A stretch of 64,000 nucleotides of DNA from Rosistilla oblonga. GTDB taxonomy: Bacteria > Planctomycetota > Planctomycetia > Pirellulales > Pirellulaceae. Location of the stretch: NCBI RefSeq assembly GCF_007751715.1, contig NZ_CP036292.1, positions 3,038,001-3,102,000 of the forward strand, written 5' to 3'. Each line of letters starts with the position of its first letter. Positions within the stretch are counted from its first letter, which is position 1. Positions 25,490 through 33,816 of this stretch are shown here, in pieces. The position numbers and the translations under genes were made by a program. The notes below the pieces were generated by a model. The model was not told the DNA's origin, did not search any database, and saw only the letters and a program-made list of their open reading frames with translations.

Positions 25490-26932
25490 GAGTAATTGTC
25501 AATTGTTGTGTTTTGAGAAATTGAATTAGGCGGCGATCTCATCCTGCATGATTCCGTCTTTGAAGGAACGTCCTTCGATGACGTGAGTGATCTTTTCGTG
25601 GCAGTTCAGGCGTCTCCATTTCTTGGATGCTGATTGGGCGAGCTTGAACATCATCGCCAAGCTTGCTCGCCGGGTTCCACTTCCTTTGGTCTTTCGATGG
25701 CGAAGCCGGATCGTCGCGAACGTGGACTCGATCGGGTTGGTCGTTCGGAGGTGACTCCAGTGCTCCGCCGGGAAGTCGTAGAACGCCAACAGCACGTCGC
25801 GGTCCTTCTTTAAGCACACGCATGCAGGAGCGTATTTCGCTCCGTACTTTTCAAGGAAGTGATCGAATGCTTTGTTCGCGTCGTCCTTCGTCTCGGCTTG
25901 CCAGATTTCATGCAGGTCACCCTTCGCCTTGGGCTGCACGCTCTTGGGCATCTTGTTCAAAACGTTGGACGTCTTGTGGACCCAGCAGCGCTGTTCGCGG
26001 GTCTCGGGAAACACTTTCCGAATCGCCGCCCAGAAGCCTAACGCACCGTCACCGATGGCGATCTTCGGAGCCATCTTCAGGCCTCGTTGCTTGAGATCGA
26101 TGAGCAGTTCACTCCAGCTTTGCTCGCTTTCACGGTAGCCATCGAGGACGGCGATCAGTTCCTTTTTCCCATCGGGAGTTGCTCCCATTAGCACCAGCAA
26201 GCACTGCTTTTTGTTGGCATCGTCTTCCAGGCGGACCTTGGCGTGAATGCCATCGGCCCAGACGTAAACGTATTGCTTGTCGGATAAATCACGTTTGCTC
26301 CAATCGTCGTACTCGGTACACCACTGTTCCTTCAGCCGACAGACGACGTTGGGACTTAGGTCGGCGGCACGCTCGCCCACAAGCGACTGAAGGGCTTCCA
26401 CGAAATCACCGGTCGAGATCCCTTTGAGGTACAGCCAAGGAATCAAATCTTCGATGGCCTTGGCCTTTCGCAGGTAGCTTGGCAACACGCTGGGCGAAAA
26501 CGTGACCAGCCGGTTGCGATCGGGGTCGTTGTCGCGAACTCGCCCTTGGTTGATGGGAATGGATCCAGCACCGGTGAGGATGTCCCGCTCCGGCAAGCTT
26601 CCGTTCTTGACGACGAGTCGCCTGCCTCGCTCATCGGTTCGATTGGAATGCATGCCGATGAAGGCTTCGACCTCAGCGTCGATCGCAGCTTGCAGCATTC
26701 GCCTGGCTCCTTCGCGAACAATTTCGTCGAGTGGACTTCGCTGGTCAAACAGAGCCCGAAACGAAACCACTTCGGGATCGATCTGGCCGCCCACTGGCAC
26801 ATCGGGCCTGTCTGACTTAGTCTTGGTCACGGCGTATTCCTTTGCCCACTTCGGGCCGTTGGAGGGTAGAAGTTCCAACAGGATGCGCCACCTTTTTCAT
26901 TCACTCAAGAACACGACTTTCGACAATACCTC
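25490..26932 (-). mobile_element. IS256-family insertion sequence, about 1443 bp
   Basis: The left end at 25490 is fixed by the remnant at 16711, which starts at the same base. The right end is inferred from an imperfect inverted repeat (GAGTAATTGTC...GTGTTTTGAG against GAGGTATTGTC...GTGTTCTTGAG, ending 26932). No 8-bp target duplication is visible, so one flank may have been rearranged after insertion. Confidence 0.78.
25526..26878 (-). CDS. IS256-family (Mutator-type) transposase
   Basis: 450 residues, intact. DDE triad: Asp in YVWADGIHAKV, Asp in AIGDGALGFWAAI, Glu in TTNPIESTFATIR, plus the family's CWVHKTSNVLNKMPKSVQPKAK block. The N-terminal region ARRMLQAAIDAEVEAFIG is standard. No frameshift, so probably functional. 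A truncated relative lies 8.7 kb upstream. Confidence 0.93.
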   Translation of the reverse strand: MELLPSNGPKWAKEYAVTKTKSDRPDVPVGGQIDPEVVSFRALFDQRSPLDEIVREGARRMLQAAIDAEVEAFIGMHSNRTDERGRRLVVKNGSLPERDILTGAGSIPINQGRVRDNDPDRNRLVTFSPSVLPSYLRKAKAIEDLIPWLYLKGISTGDFVEALQSLVGERAADLSPNVVCRLKEQWCTEYDDWSKRDLSDKQYVYVWADGIHAKVRLEDDANKKQCLLVLMGATPDGKKELIAVLDGYRESEQSWSELLIDLKQRGLKMAPKIAIGDGALGFWAAIRKVFPETREQRCWVHKTSNVLNKMPKSVQPKAKGDLHEIWQAETKDDANKAFDHFLEKYGAKYAPACVCLKKDRDVLLAFYDFPAEHWSHLRTTNPIESTFATIRLRHRKTKGSGTRRASLAMMFKLAQSASKKWRRLNCHEKITHVIEGRSFKDGIMQDEIAA

Positions 26933-27220
26933 GCTATGTGCGATGAACCACAGCTGCGTGGCATTTTGGGCAGAAGCGTAAGCTTGATTCCGTTAACGAT
27001 GGCGGTGGACCTAACATGTTGGATTCGGTATCGGACAGCAAACGGTCGTAACGGCTGCACCGCCGAACGGTATTACCAGGCCGTTGAACAGCCGGGGCGG
27101 TATTGCTAAAAGAGGTTTCGAGCACCAGATATGAGAGTTGTGGTCGTGCCGCTCGGATCTGGCAATTCTGGAATTCCAATCGTGCAGTAGTTCTTCCCCC
27201 AGATTTTTAGGACGAAAACG
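26933..27220. other. Intergenic, no gene seen
   Basis: 288 bp between the IS256 end and the next gene. A plus-strand promoter for the following gene is likely here but no clear -35/-10 pair was assigned. Confidence 0.4.
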
Positions 27221-28345
27221 ATGTCAGAGTATCAATGGATTGAATTTCGTGCAGTGGACGGGCCGCTCGATGATGCAAGCTTGGAATTCATGCGCCAACA
27301 ATCCACTCGAGCGGAGATTTCCCGTTGGTCATTCACAAACGAATATCACTTCGGCGATTTTCGCGGTGATGTCGATCAGATGATGCGGCGAGGCTACGAC
27401 GTTCATGTCCACTATGCTAACTTTGGAATCCGGCGAATCGCTTTCCGAATGCCCGACGGGTTTCCTTTCGCCGATGCGATCAAACCCTATCTGTTCGAGG
27501 AGGGAATCTTTTGGGAACCGGATGGAACGGGGACAGCAGGAATTCTGACCTTGGAACCCGAAGGCGACGCGGGGACCTGGGAATGGATGGAGGATGTTCA
27601 GAATCTCGCCAGCGACTTGATTCCGATTCGTGAGATGTTGATCGTTGGTGATCTGCGACCGCTGTACATCGCGCATCTCGCATTCAATTGGGACGACGAC
27701 GCGATTGAGCCGCCAGTACCAGCGGGACTTCGTGACCAACACTACGCGCTAGACCGGTTGCGCAGTTTTTACGAGATTGACCCGGACCTATTGTCGGTCG
27801 CGTCCGAAGCATCTCCAGAACGGAACAAGAGCGCAAGCGACGATTCCATGATCGACAATTGGATGGCATCGCTCTCCGAGGCAGAACTGGCGGAGAACTT
27901 ACGGCGTTGCTTAACCGAGCCGAAACTCGCTGCATCGCAGTTGCTCACAACAATCCGCACCCAGGCGTCTGAGGCTCCAAACCTTGGAACTGGGGAGCGT
28001 ACATTGGGGCAATTGCGAGAGGCTGTGTCCAAAATCGAAGCCGAACGATTGCGAATCCAACTTGCAGAGGCGGCAAAACGATCGGCAGAACAAAAAGCCG
28101 CAGCGGAGAAAGCACTCGAAAAACAATTGGCTTCAATCGCCGAAAATCCCGAACTTACAATCGGTCGCATCGACAGCGCGATCTCCGAAAGAAACCGCCC
28201 CGCCTATCAGCGTGCAGCTAAGCAACTAGGCTTGCTTGCTATGGCTTGCGGCAAACCGATGGCGGATGCGAAAGCGGACGCGATTCGGCAAAAGTATCCC
28301 ACACGCAGCGCATTGAGCAGTGAACTAAAAAAGGAAGGCTTCTAA
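27221..28345 (+). CDS. Conserved hypothetical protein (MSEYQWIEFRAVDGPL type)
   Basis: 374 residues. The N-terminal half (SEYQWIEFRAVDGPLDDASL, SRWSFTNEYHFGDFRGDVDQ, HYANFGIRRIAFRMP) matches a widespread uncharacterised bacterial family I recognise by pattern but cannot name. After a charged linker comes a long helix (about residues 275-310, AEAAKRSAEQKAAAEKALEK) and a small C-terminal domain ending RQKYPTRSALSSELKKEGF. No signal peptide or membrane helix. It is a cargo gene at the downstream edge of the IS-rich island. Function unknown. Confidence 0.75.
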   Translation: MSEYQWIEFRAVDGPLDDASLEFMRQQSTRAEISRWSFTNEYHFGDFRGDVDQMMRRGYDVHVHYANFGIRRIAFRMPDGFPFADAIKPYLFEEGIFWEPDGTGTAGILTLEPEGDAGTWEWMEDVQNLASDLIPIREMLIVGDLRPLYIAHLAFNWDDDAIEPPVPAGLRDQHYALDRLRSFYEIDPDLLSVASEASPERNKSASDDSMIDNWMASLSEAELAENLRRCLTEPKLAASQLLTTIRTQASEAPNLGTGERTLGQLREAVSKIEAERLRIQLAEAAKRSAEQKAAAEKALEKQLASIAENPELTIGRIDSAISERNRPAYQRAAKQLGLLAMACGKPMADAKADAIRQKYPTRSALSSELKKEGF

Positions 28346-28610
28346 GGGACGGCTCAAAAATGACTTCCCGATTCAATCTTTCATAACGTGCCAATCGGAT
28401 GTCTCGTTCTTGGCTGAAGCTCGAGCTGGAACCTTTAAGTTTAACGGACGGGTTTAACACGTTGTGAGGCAATTGTACTTCGAGAGCTTGGCGTCGTGCC
28501 GGATGTAGTCTCTGCTCAGAAATCGCTCGGTCGCCTGCACGCCACGCCGATAAATCCGTTTCGAGATTGCGACTTTAACCTGCAGCCCAGTGCTCGTGGC
28601 GGTTCGAGCA

Positions 28611-28854
28611 GGGCTGATCAGTGTTTGTGCTTAGGCAAATCAGCCGCCACGCGCCAGCGTCCGGTTCTCCAGCTAAACCGGACGCTAGCGGCTTGTCGGT
28701 TTAGTCACAACGAGCTTCCTTGCATTAGCCGTTTGGGCGTTAGCCCCGGTTTAGTGGCAGCGGAACCGGGGCTAACGCCCAAACGGCTGATTAAACCGAC
28801 AAGCCGCTAGCGCGTGGCGGCTGATACCTCAAATTGAAACACTGAATAGCCCTG
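28611..28854. repeat. CAGGGCT-ended MITE copy 2, containing an inserted palindromic element
   Basis: The outer ends CAGGGCTGATCAGTGTTTGT and GAAACACTGAATAGCCCTG match the 124-bp copy at 10934-11057, but the middle is split at CTAG by the palindromic element 28685-28810. Outside it, CTAAGGGACGGC (28342-28353) and its complement (28855-28866) form a wider inverted pair that begins at the stop codon of the preceding gene. Confidence 0.85.
28685..28810. repeat. Palindromic element copy 3, inverted, nested in the MITE
   Basis: Same element as 7137-7262 in reverse orientation, flanked by CTAG on both sides (28685-28688, 28807-28810). Removing it with one CTAG restores CCGGACGCTAGCGCGTGGCG, the uninterrupted centre of the outer element. 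Confidence 0.88.
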
Positions 28855-29041
28855 GCCGTCCCTTAGCGATATCCCACGCAGTTTTTTTCCCGATTGCGAA
28901 ATGATCCAGGGCGATGTCTCGAAGATTCTTAAGCCCCCCTCCCTTTTCCTGCGGAGGCTGAAATCGGCTAACGTATACGGATTCCGCTTCGTCCAGCTCC
29001 TTAGATCGTCGCGACGATTCACCCCCAGCCAAGAACCCAAT

Positions 29042-30913
29042 ATGATCCTAACCGCTATCGACTATGCGATCATCGGTGCCTACTTCGCCATCACGATTGG
29101 GATCGGATTCTGGTTCCGCAATCGAGCCAGCAAGGACATTGCGGAGTATTTTGTCTCTGGACGGTCGTTGCCATGGTGGATTGCCGGGACGTCGATGGTC
29201 GCGACAACGTTTGCCGCAGATACGCCGTTGGCCGTAACTGGGCTTACGATTCAGCACGGTCTGGCCGGGAATTGGGTTTGGTGGTCGTTTGCGCTCGGTG
29301 GCATGATCACTGTTTTCGTTTATGCCAAGCTGTGGCGAAGGTCGGGCGTGATGACCGACGTCGAGCTCGTCGAGCTACGCTACTCGGGCAAATCGGCGGC
29401 CCTGCTGCGTGGTTCCCGGGCGATCTACGTCGCCCTGATCGTCAATCCGATCATCATCGGTTGGGTGACGTCGGCGATGTTCATAGTGTTGGACGAAACT
29501 GTCTTGTTCGAACTGCCCGCGTCGACGCTCGAACAAACGGTATTCGGCGATAACGCGCTGTCGGTTCGGCCTTGGTTGATCATCGCTGGAACGCTGATGA
29601 TGGTGGGCGTCTATGGGACGCTTTCGGGAATGTGGGGCGTTGCAGTCGCTGATGCGCTGCAATTCTGTCTCGCGATGTTCGGCTGTATTGCCTTGGCATG
29701 GCTGGCGATCGCGCACTTCGGTGGCGCTTCGCAATTGGAAGCCAAAGTGATCGAGAACTTTGGCGAGGGCGGCACGGCAGCGTTTGATTTGATCCCCGAT
29801 TTTACAGGTGCCAACGCATGGCTGCCGCTGCATGTATTTTTGTTGCTGCTGTTGGTGCAATGGTGGGCGACATGGTATCCAGGCGCTGAACCCGGCGGTG
29901 GCGGATTTATCGTTCAGCGGATGGCGGCTTGCAAAGATGAACGTCATTCGCTGCTCGCGACGCTGTGGTTTCAGATCGCCCACTACTGTGTTCGTCCCTG
30001 GCCATGGTTAGTCGTAGCGCTGGCTGCGCTTGCGATGTACCCGGAACTGCGTCAAAGCGAACTTGCCGATCCCGCTTTTAACTCTGGCGTCGGTTTTCCG
30101 AGAGTGATGCGCGACCTCAGTCCTCCGGGACTTCGCGGCCTGTTGACTGTCACGTTCTTCGCCGCGTTCATGTCGACGCTCAGCACCCAAATGAACTGGG
30201 GCGCATCGTATTTAGTTCGCGATGTCTACCAGCGGTTTATGCGTCCCGATGCAACGGAAAAACAATTAAACCGAGCGTCGCGTTATGCGTCGCTGATCGT
30301 GTTGCTGGCCGGTGGCGTCGCGTCGGTGCTGATGTTTGGCCAATCGGTCGACGCTGCTTGGCGGTTGTTATTGGCGTTGGGCGCTGGCACAGGAGCCGTT
30401 TTTATGCTGCGTTGGTTTTGGTGGCGGATCAACGCTTGGAGCGAGATCGTTTCGATGTTCGGATCGCTTCTGTTTTTCTTGACAGTCGAACCGATCGCGC
30501 TTGCCAGCGGACTGGTGTCCGCCGATGGCGGCGGCCCCATCTTAGGGCCGGAGGTCAAGATGTTTTCTGTTGCCGTGATGACGATCGCGCTGTGGGTGAT
30601 CGTCACTTGGTTAACGCCCCCCGTCGATGACGCGACGCTCGATAGGTTCTTTCAAATGGTCAGGCCGGGCGGACCGTTTTGGAAGCCGGTCGCCGAACGC
30701 AATCCCAACGTCAAGGTCGATACCGACATTGGCCTTTCGATCCTAACCGCCCTCTCCGCAACGGGGATCGTTTACGCGGTGCTGCCGGGAATTGGGAACC
30801 TGATCTTTGGGCACTACCAAGCCGCGGCGCTGTGCGGCGGGATCGCCGCCATTTTGACAGCGATCGTTGCCGTTTTGGTGAAGCGATTGACACGAGTCGA
30901 TTCTCATTCGTAG
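29042..30913 (+). CDS. Sodium:solute symporter (SSF family)
   Basis: 623 residues from the ATG at 29042; the frame is open 47 codons upstream, but that part lacks membrane character. The start DYAIIGAYFAITIGIGFWFR and the SSF block EYFVSGRSLPWWIAGTSMVA then TTFAADTPLAVTG are typical, with about 13-14 hydrophobic segments. Planctomycete relatives often carry sugars or organic acids with Na+; the substrate here is not readable. It is followed by a GGGGACATCCACAAAATG tag at 30923, the same tag that surrounds the RAYT gene. Confidence 0.92.
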   Translation: MILTAIDYAIIGAYFAITIGIGFWFRNRASKDIAEYFVSGRSLPWWIAGTSMVATTFAADTPLAVTGLTIQHGLAGNWVWWSFALGGMITVFVYAKLWRRSGVMTDVELVELRYSGKSAALLRGSRAIYVALIVNPIIIGWVTSAMFIVLDETVLFELPASTLEQTVFGDNALSVRPWLIIAGTLMMVGVYGTLSGMWGVAVADALQFCLAMFGCIALAWLAIAHFGGASQLEAKVIENFGEGGTAAFDLIPDFTGANAWLPLHVFLLLLLVQWWATWYPGAEPGGGGFIVQRMAACKDERHSLLATLWFQIAHYCVRPWPWLVVALAALAMYPELRQSELADPAFNSGVGFPRVMRDLSPPGLRGLLTVTFFAAFMSTLSTQMNWGASYLVRDVYQRFMRPDATEKQLNRASRYASLIVLLAGGVASVLMFGQSVDAAWRLLLALGAGTGAVFMLRWFWWRINAWSEIVSMFGSLLFFLTVEPIALASGLVSADGGGPILGPEVKMFSVAVMTIALWVIVTWLTPPVDDATLDRFFQMVRPGGPFWKPVAERNPNVKVDTDIGLSILTALSATGIVYAVLPGIGNLIFGHYQAAALCGGIAAILTAIVAVLVKRLTRVDSHS

Positions 30914-31447
30914 GAGCAGCAGTAGGGGACATCCACAAAATGATTGCCTTTGGCGTGGCGGTTGGCCTCGAATTGCGTCGCCAGGACGCTGCGGGAAGAA
31001 CGGGCGTCTAGGCATTTTACTGGGGGCTTGTTGATGTCTCCGCAGGACTGGGACGAGGCGAGCCATCTGGTCGAGCGGTTTGTTCTTTCGTGTGACTCGA
31101 CTCAGGGGGGCCATTTGTCGCCCCGTCCAATGCAAGTCTTGCTGCTGCCTACCGCAGCGATCGAGAGTCGTTCGCTCGGTTGCAGCTAGAGACAACGACG
31201 TCGGGTGCAAGTTGACGCGTCTTGAAGCAACTGACATTAGTGGTCGGGGCCAGGGCAGGAAGAACAAACGCAGAGGCGCCGAGGACGTAGAGTGTCTATC
31301 GCCCACAGCCCCTCTGCGATCTCTGCGGCTCCGCGTTTCAATCCCGTCATTTCCTTATGAGGTCAAGCGAACATTTGTATGGGGATCGCATCTTTCGGGG
31401 CCGCCATCGCTTCCCGACTGTGGGCGTTCTTGGTATTTTCGTCGTTT
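30914..31447. other. Intergenic with a RAYT-type tag
   Basis: Contains GGGGACATCCACAAAATGAT at 30926-30945 followed by TGCC, as at 17431. The rest has no supported gene. Confidence 0.5.
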
Positions 31448-32581
31448 ATGATTCCCAAGGACCCAACGACAGACACTCGCGTACAAACTGTTTGCCTGAT
31501 GGCATTGGCTGTCGTTGCAGTCACTTTCTCGATCTATTGGCTCCGCCCGGTATTGGTGCCGCTGGTGGTCGCGCTGATTGTGGTCAGCGGCGTAAGCCCC
31601 ATTTTGACGACGCTGGAGCGGCGTTTGGGCGTGAACCGGCTCATCGCCGCGGGGCTTACATTTGTCTTCGGCGTGGGACTAATGATTGCGTTTGGGGTCT
31701 CCGTTTGGATGTCGATGGTCGACCTGAATGCCAATTCGGAAATGTATCGAATTCGCGTTCAAGAAATTGTCGACTGGGCCGAACTCCGCGTCGAAGAGAT
31801 CGGCAGTCGCATTGAAGAAGAAGTCGCTTCGTTTTTGCCCACAAAGGAATCGGCAGTCGACGTGACCAAGTCGGCTGGAATCGTGAAAGCCAATGAGCCC
31901 CCTGCGCGAGACGCGAGCGAGTTTGTCGACGCATTTATACGGGACGGGATTTCGATCATCTCTCAGGCATTTATCAGTCTTGTGTCGACGTGTGCCATCG
32001 TGATGATCTATGTCTTCTTTTTGTTGATCGGCACACCGACGGTCGGCGACGATTGGCCGATGGTCCGCGAGATCGATCAACAAATCCGTTCCTACCTCGG
32101 ACTCAAGACGATCATCTCCATCTTCACGGGGTTGGCTTTTGGGCTCGCGCTTCGGATGTTCGGCGTCCCGATGGCATTCACCTTTGGCGTTTTGGCGTTC
32201 CTCTTAAATTTCGTCCCAAACATCGGGCCGCTCGTTGCCAGCCTGCTTCCGATTCCACTGATCCTGCTTAATCCAGAAGGCAGCATTGGTTGGATGGCGT
32301 CGGCGATCGTCGTCACGTGTGGTATTCAGGGCATCAGTGGCAATTTGGTCGAGCCGAAAATCATGGGCAATTCATCGGACCTTCACCCTGTCACGGTGCT
32401 GGTTGCACTCATGTTTTGGGGAATGATGTGGGGAGTGATTGGGATGTTTCTCGCAACGCCTATCACTGCGGCCATGAAAATATTGCTGCAACGCATCGAT
32501 TCCACCAGGCCGCTTGCCGATTTGATGGCTGGGCGATTTTCGGCCAACGGGGATGCTGAAGATCGCAGTTTGGTCGTGTGA
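31448..32581 (+). CDS. AI-2E family transporter / UPF0118-type permease
   Basis: 377 residues from the ATG at 31448; an in-frame ATG at 31379 would add 23 residues and cannot be excluded. The layout is that of PF01594: two N-terminal helices (LMALAVVAVTFSIYWLRPVL), a variable soluble region (about 90-160), then the membrane core with FGVLAFLLNFVPNIGPLVAS, IPLILLNPEGS, NLVEPKIMGNSSDLHPVTVL and FLATPITAAMKILL. Members export small molecules or act as Na+/H+ antiporters; the autoinducer-2 role applies only to some. Confidence 0.9.
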   Translation: MIPKDPTTDTRVQTVCLMALAVVAVTFSIYWLRPVLVPLVVALIVVSGVSPILTTLERRLGVNRLIAAGLTFVFGVGLMIAFGVSVWMSMVDLNANSEMYRIRVQEIVDWAELRVEEIGSRIEEEVASFLPTKESAVDVTKSAGIVKANEPPARDASEFVDAFIRDGISIISQAFISLVSTCAIVMIYVFFLLIGTPTVGDDWPMVREIDQQIRSYLGLKTIISIFTGLAFGLALRMFGVPMAFTFGVLAFLLNFVPNIGPLVASLLPIPLILLNPEGSIGWMASAIVVTCGIQGISGNLVEPKIMGNSSDLHPVTVLVALMFWGMMWGVIGMFLATPITAAMKILLQRIDSTRPLADLMAGRFSANGDAEDRSLVV

Positions 32582-32820
32582 AAAGCGTCGATCGCCTGGG
32601 GCTCTTTCGGAACCATGTTGATTGGACACGGAATGTCGTTTGCAAAGTAGGTTGAGCGTCTGTTGCCCGACGTGAGCGAACGGGCCTGCGTCTCGGGGAA
32701 GGGAGCTGCCGACGATACGGATCGATAACGATTCGGTTCTTGGCCGCAGGACGCGTGACAGAATCCTTGCACGCTGTGAAGCCCCCTGTAAGTTTGTGAC
32801 TTCGCATTTACAATCGGGCG

Positions 32821-33645
32821 ATGTTTCAACTGCGCTGTACCGTCCGAGATTGTCAAGAATTGCTTGAGCCATGCGAGCGAGGCTTAGCGTGCCGCGCGGG
32901 CCATCATTTTGATCAAGCCAAACAGGGCTACTGGAATCTCCTGCAACCTCAGGATAAGAAGTCGAAAAATCCTGGTGATTCGCTGGATGCTGTTTTGGCC
33001 CGTCACCGTTGGCTTCAACGTGGGCACGCAACATCTCTGATCGAAACGCTGCGTCCGTGGGTTGCGACGGTCGCCGCGCAGACGAATCAAAGAACGCTTG
33101 ATTTAGGGTGTGGTGAAGGATCGTTTGGTCCTGCCTTGTTTCCCGACGACGCCGATTCGTACTGCGGTATCGACCTGTCCCGGCGCGCTATCAAGTTGGC
33201 TGCTCGCCGGTGGCCTGAGGCGACTTGGGTGCTGGCGAACGCGGATCGCGAGTTGCCAGCGGCCGATCAAAGTGTTCAACGAGTGATCTCACTTTTCGGA
33301 CGGCGTCCGGTTTCGGAGATCTATCGCGTTCTTGCGCCCGGGGGGATCTGTGTGGTTGCCGTGCCGGGCGAAGATGATTTGATCGAACTTCGCGAGAAAG
33401 TCCAGCAAGCTGGCCATCGCCGCAGTCGTTGGGAAATGATTGCCGACGAGATGACGGATGCCGGTCTTGAAGTCGTGGATCGGAAGCATTGGCACATCAA
33501 CGTCAACCTAGATCCGGACGCGATTGCCGACGCGTTAGCAATGACGTACCGTGCGGTCCGCCATTCCCAGAAGTCTCGCTTGGATGTCGTTCAGGCGATG
33601 GACGTCACGCTGGCCGCGGACCTGCTCCTTCTGCGGCGGAATTAG
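32821..33645 (+). CDS. rlmA: RlmA-type 23S rRNA (guanine-N1) methyltransferase
   Basis: 274 residues. The N-terminal zinc site is Cys6, Cys11, with a later Cys-x3-His pair (CERGLACRAGHHFDQAKQGY), and QGYWNLL follows, as in RlmA/RrmA. The SAM-binding Rossmann core starts LDLGCGEGSFGPAL, with YCGIDLSRRAIKLAARR and VLANADRELPAADQSV as motifs II and III. It would methylate N1 of a guanine in hairpin 35 of 23S rRNA (G745 type). The expected NPKHL-like C-terminal motifs are not obvious, so it could also be a relative with another target. Confidence 0.8.
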   Translation: MFQLRCTVRDCQELLEPCERGLACRAGHHFDQAKQGYWNLLQPQDKKSKNPGDSLDAVLARHRWLQRGHATSLIETLRPWVATVAAQTNQRTLDLGCGEGSFGPALFPDDADSYCGIDLSRRAIKLAARRWPEATWVLANADRELPAADQSVQRVISLFGRRPVSEIYRVLAPGGICVVAVPGEDDLIELREKVQQAGHRRSRWEMIADEMTDAGLEVVDRKHWHINVNLDPDAIADALAMTYRAVRHSQKSRLDVVQAMDVTLAADLLLLRRN

Positions 33646-33649
33646 CGTT

Positions 33650-33695
33650 CTCGGGGCTTCCGCCCCGAGCTACCGACGTGGACTCCTCCGGAGTC
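33650..33695. repeat. Two adjacent hairpins after rlmA
   Basis: CTCGGGG/CCCCGAG (33650-33656 with 33663-33669) and GACTCC/GGAGTC (33681-33686 with 33690-33695). They separate convergent rlmA and hrpB and may work as a bidirectional transcript end, although T-runs are lacking. Confidence 0.6.
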
Positions 33696-33816
33696 AATCC
33701 ATGTGAGAGGCGGCGATTCCTTTTGTCGTGCAATGCATCAGTAAATCGCCAAGATGAACTTCCCACCTCGCAACGCCAAGTAATTTCGTGTTTACCTGAC
33801 GGGTACGGTCGGCGGC

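Noticed and set aside
29048-29983. Minus-strand frames opposite the symporter
   Set aside because: Shadow frames of a GC-rich membrane-protein gene with clear hydrophobic helices on the plus strand.
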